Assembly: GCF_018130615.1 (NCBI RefSeq)
Contig: NZ_JAFCKB010000001.1
Span: 496,001 to 560,000 of the forward strand
Source of the DNA: Bradyrhizobium manausense
GTDB lineage: Bacteria > Pseudomonadota > Alphaproteobacteria > Rhizobiales > Xanthobacteraceae
DNA length: 64,000 bases
Direction of reading: 5' to 3'
The notes below the pieces were generated by a model. It ran no database searches, was not told the origin of the DNA, and saw nothing but the letters and a program-made list of their open reading frames with translations. This document shows, piece after piece, positions 61,789 through 64,000 of the stretch; positions within the stretch are counted from its first letter, which is position 1, and every line of letters begins with the position of its first letter. The position numbers were made by a program, and so were the translations under genes.

Positions 61789-64000
61789 TCACTGTTTCGG
61801 CAGCTTGGCCTTCAACGCATACAGCGCATCGAGCGCCTCGCGCGGCGACATCTCGTCGGGATGCAGTGCCTTCACTGCGTCCATCAATAGCTCGGCCTCG
61901 GTCGGCGGGGCGGCCTCCGCGGCGGCACGCGAGGGCACGGCGAACAGCGGCAGATCATCGGCCAGCGCACGCGCGGTCTGGCCGCGGTCCTGCGCTTCGA
62001 GTTTTGCCAGCACCGATTTGGCGCGCGTGATCACGGCCGGCGGCAGGCCGGCGAGCTTGGCAACCTGGATGCCGTAGGAGCGGTCGGCCGAGCCCGGCAG
62101 AACCTCGTGCAGGAACACGACATTGCCCTGCCATTCCTTGACCCGCACGGTCGCATTGAACATCCGCGGCAGCTTTGCCGAGAGTGCGGTCAATTCGTGA
62201 TAATGCGTGGCGAACAGCGTGCGGCAGCGGTTGCTCTCATGCAGATGCTCGATCGCGGCCCAGGCAATGGAGAGGCCGTCGAACGTAGCGGTGCCGCGGC
62301 CGATCTCATCCAGGATCACCAGCGCGCGTTCACCGGCCTGGTTGAGGATCGCCGCGGTCTCGACCATTTCCACCATGAAGGTGGAGCGGCCGCGGGCGAG
62401 ATCGTCGGCGGCGCCAACGCGCGAGAACAGGCGGTCGATGATGCCGATCCGCGCGCGGGTGGCCGGCACGAAGCTGCCGATCTGCGCCAGCAGGGCAATC
62501 AGCGCGTTCTGGCGCAGGAAGGTCGACTTACCGGCCATGTTCGGGCCGGTGAGCAGCCAGAGCTGGCCGGACTTCTGTGCCGGGCTCGGTGAGAGATCGC
62601 AGGCATTGGCGATGAACGGTTCGCCATTGCGCTTCAAAGCCTGCTCGACCACGGGATGGCGGCCGGCTTCGATGGCAAAGCCGAGGGAGCCGTCGACCTC
62701 GGGCCGCACATAGTTCTCGTCAACTGCGAGCTTGGCCAGCGATGTCGCGACGTCGAGCAGCGCAAAGCCTTGCGCGGCAGCGCGCAGATCGTCGCTGATC
62801 TCGAGCGCCTTGGCACAGAGCCGCTCGAAGATCTCGAGCTCGAGCCCGAGCGCGCGGTCGCCGGCATTGGCGATCTTCGCTTCGATCTCGCCCAGTTCCG
62901 AGGTCGTGAAGCGCACCTGTCCCGCCAGCGTCTGGCGATGGATGAAGGTTGCGTTCAGCGGCGCCGACATCAGCTTGTCGCCGTGCTGCGCGGTGACCTC
63001 GACGAAATAGCCGAGCACGTTGTTGTGGCGGATCTTGAGACCCTTGACGGAGGTGTCGTCGGCGTAACGCGCCTGCATCGAGGCCACGACCAGGCGCGAG
63101 GCGTCGCGCAGGTTGCGGGCTTCGTCGAGCGCGGGCTCGTAGCCCGCACGCACGAAGCCGCCATCGCGCTTGATCAGCGGCAGCTGCTCGTCGAGCGCGC
63201 GGGCGAATTCGGCGGCAAGCTCGCGCGGCGGACGCTGCAACGCCGCCATCACCGTGGCGATCTCCTGCGGCGGCTGGTCGAGCTCGGACAACCGCGCCAG
63301 CACCTGGTCGGCGGCGATGATGCCGTCGCGCAGACCCGCGAGATCGCGCGGTCCGCCGCGGCCGACCGAGAGACGGGCCAGTGCGCGCGACATGTCAGGC
63401 GCGCCGCGCAAAATGCTGCGGATGTCTTCGCGCGTCGCCGAATCCGCCACAAAGGCGCTGACGGCATCGAGCCGCCGCGCGATCGCAGGCGCATCGGTCA
63501 GCGGTGCCGCCAGCCGCTGCGCGAGCAGACGCGAGCCGGCCGAGGTCACCGTGCAGTCGATCGCATCGAGCAGCGAGCCGCGGCGTTCGCCGGCAAGGGT
63601 CCGCGTCAGTTCGAGGTTGGCGCGCGTGGCGGGATCGATCGCCATGGTCGCGCCGGAAGCTTCGCGCGCGGGCGGCGACAGCGGCGGGTGCTTGCCGACC
63701 TGGGTGCGGTCGACATAGGTGACGGCGGCGGCCGCGGCGGTGGCCTCGAGCCGCGAGAGCTGCGCCAGTCCGTCCATGGTCGCGACGGCAAAATAGTCGC
63801 ACAGGCGCTTCTCGGCGGTGGCGCCATCGAACACGTCGCGGGTCACCGGCGTCACCGCCGGCAGCTCGCGCAAGGTCTGTCCGAGCTCGTTATCGCTATA
63901 GAGCGCGTCGGTGACGATGGCCTCGTTCGGGTTGATGCGTGCCAGCGTGGCGGCGAGCTCGCCACCCGAAACTTCCGTGACCGTGAATTCGGCGGTCGAA
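61789..64000 (-). CDS. mutS: DNA mismatch repair protein MutS (partial, N-terminus outside window)
   Basis: About 736 C-terminal residues are visible; the frame is open through the right edge. MutS core and lever regions precede the ATPase: Walker [14 protein letters not shown], Walker [23 protein letters not shown], and the ATFHYHEL-like [13 protein letters not shown]. The C-terminal end contains the helix-turn-helix and a short dimer-clamp tail ([20 protein letters not shown]). It recognises base mismatches and recruits MutL. The missing part is the mismatch-binding N-terminal domain. Confidence 0.95.
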   Translation of the reverse strand, partial: STAEFTVTEVSGGELAATLARINPNEAIVTDALYSDNELGQTLRELPAVTPVTRDVFDGATAEKRLCDYFAVATMDGLAQLSRLEATAAAAAVTYVDRTQVGKHPPLSPPAREASGATMAIDPATRANLELTRTLAGERRGSLLDAIDCTVTSAGSRLLAQRLAAPLTDAPAIARRLDAVSAFVADSATREDIRSILRGAPDMSRALARLSVGRGGPRDLAGLRDGIIAADQVLARLSELDQPPQEIATVMAALQRPPRELAAEFARALDEQLPLIKRDGGFVRAGYEPALDEARNLRDASRLVVASMQARYADDTSVKGLKIRHNNVLGYFVEVTAQHGDKLMSAPLNATFIHRQTLAGQVRFTTSELGEIEAKIANAGDRALGLELEIFERLCAKALEISDDLRAAAQGFALLDVATSLAKLAVDENYVRPEVDGSLGFAIEAGRHPVVEQALKRNGEPFIANACDLSPSPAQKSGQLWLLTGPNMAGKSTFLRQNALIALLAQIGSFVPATRARIGIIDRLFSRVGAADDLARGRSTFMVEMVETAAILNQAGERALVILDEIGRGTATFDGLSIAWAAIEHLHESNRCRTLFATHYHELTALSAKLPRMFNATVRVKEWQGNVVFLHEVLPGSADRSYGIQVAKLAGLPPAVITRAKSVLAKLEAQDRGQTARALADDLPLFAVPSRAAAEAAPPTEAELLMDAVKALHPDEMSPREALDALYALKAKLPKQ

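Noticed and set aside
1-64000. CRISPR arrays, rRNA genes, insertion-sequence transposases
   Set aside because: No regularly spaced direct repeats with unique spacers, no rRNA signature and no transposase motif were seen; the only tandem array is the 14-bp repeat at 41034-41098.

Overview
The window looks like the chromosome of a Bradyrhizobium-type alphaproteobacterium (Nitrobacteraceae/Bradyrhizobiaceae). The reasons are the high GC content with strong GC3 coding bias, a RegS/RegR redox pair, intracellular PHA depolymerase, glnD close to mutS, many Liv-type ABC genes, an EcfG-type promoter sequence, and several dispersed GC-rich palindromes of the kind common in rhizobial intergenic DNA. The species assignment is inference; no rRNA gene is present.

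1-8.98 kb is the most heterogeneous part. It holds a cut-off metallophosphoesterase, a divergent Tag-like glycosylase, a small protein behind a likely EcfG stress promoter, and a 46-residue peptide with a double-glycine leader. A membrane-anchored AraC regulator follows, then a sterol-desaturase-like hydroxylase with a candidate AraC operator between them. Next is a patch of mobile or decaying DNA that ends in a tRNA-Arg(CCG): a HigBA-type toxin-antitoxin pair (toxin frameshifted) bracketed by two near-identical mini-ORFs, an AT-richer orphan membrane protein, and a frameshifted serine recombinase whose last codons run into the tRNA gene.

9.0-26.6 kb is mainly signalling and transport, all on the minus strand: a diguanylate cyclase, a large dCache-PAS-GGDEF-EAL protein, a complete Liv-type ABC operon (substrate-binding protein, LivG, LivF, LivH, LivM, with 4-base overlaps), and a fused CoA-transferase with an MHS-family symporter. 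A sigma-54 activator lies upstream of a near-consensus -24/-12 promoter for the symporter. A GGDEF-EAL protein with a degenerate SGDEF motif and an HWE-family histidine kinase follow.

26.7-45.3 kb is metabolic and regulatory: a short-chain dehydrogenase relic, a cytochrome P450, a luciferase-like flavin monooxygenase, an efflux MFS, a PHB-depolymerase-type esterase, an HxlR regulator divergent from a small ABM-like protein, and a glyoxalase-II-like hydrolase. Two GH13 enzymes (alpha-glucosidase and trehalose-synthase-like) come next, then MmcB, RegR/RegS, a two-gene ABC exporter, PhaZ and a YgjP-type metallopeptidase.

45.4-64.0 kb holds PBP1A, DUF1330 and DUF1304 proteins, two tandem paralogous Liv-type binding proteins without permeases, Ogt, GlnD, an Ssu-type (sulfonate/nitrate/taurine family) ABC operon, an OsmC protein, an orphan membrane protein, a soluble chemoreceptor with three tandem PAS domains repeated at exactly 366 bp, and MutS (cut off at the window end). 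Where genes converge, palindromic dispersed repeats usually sit between them and probably serve as bidirectional terminators.
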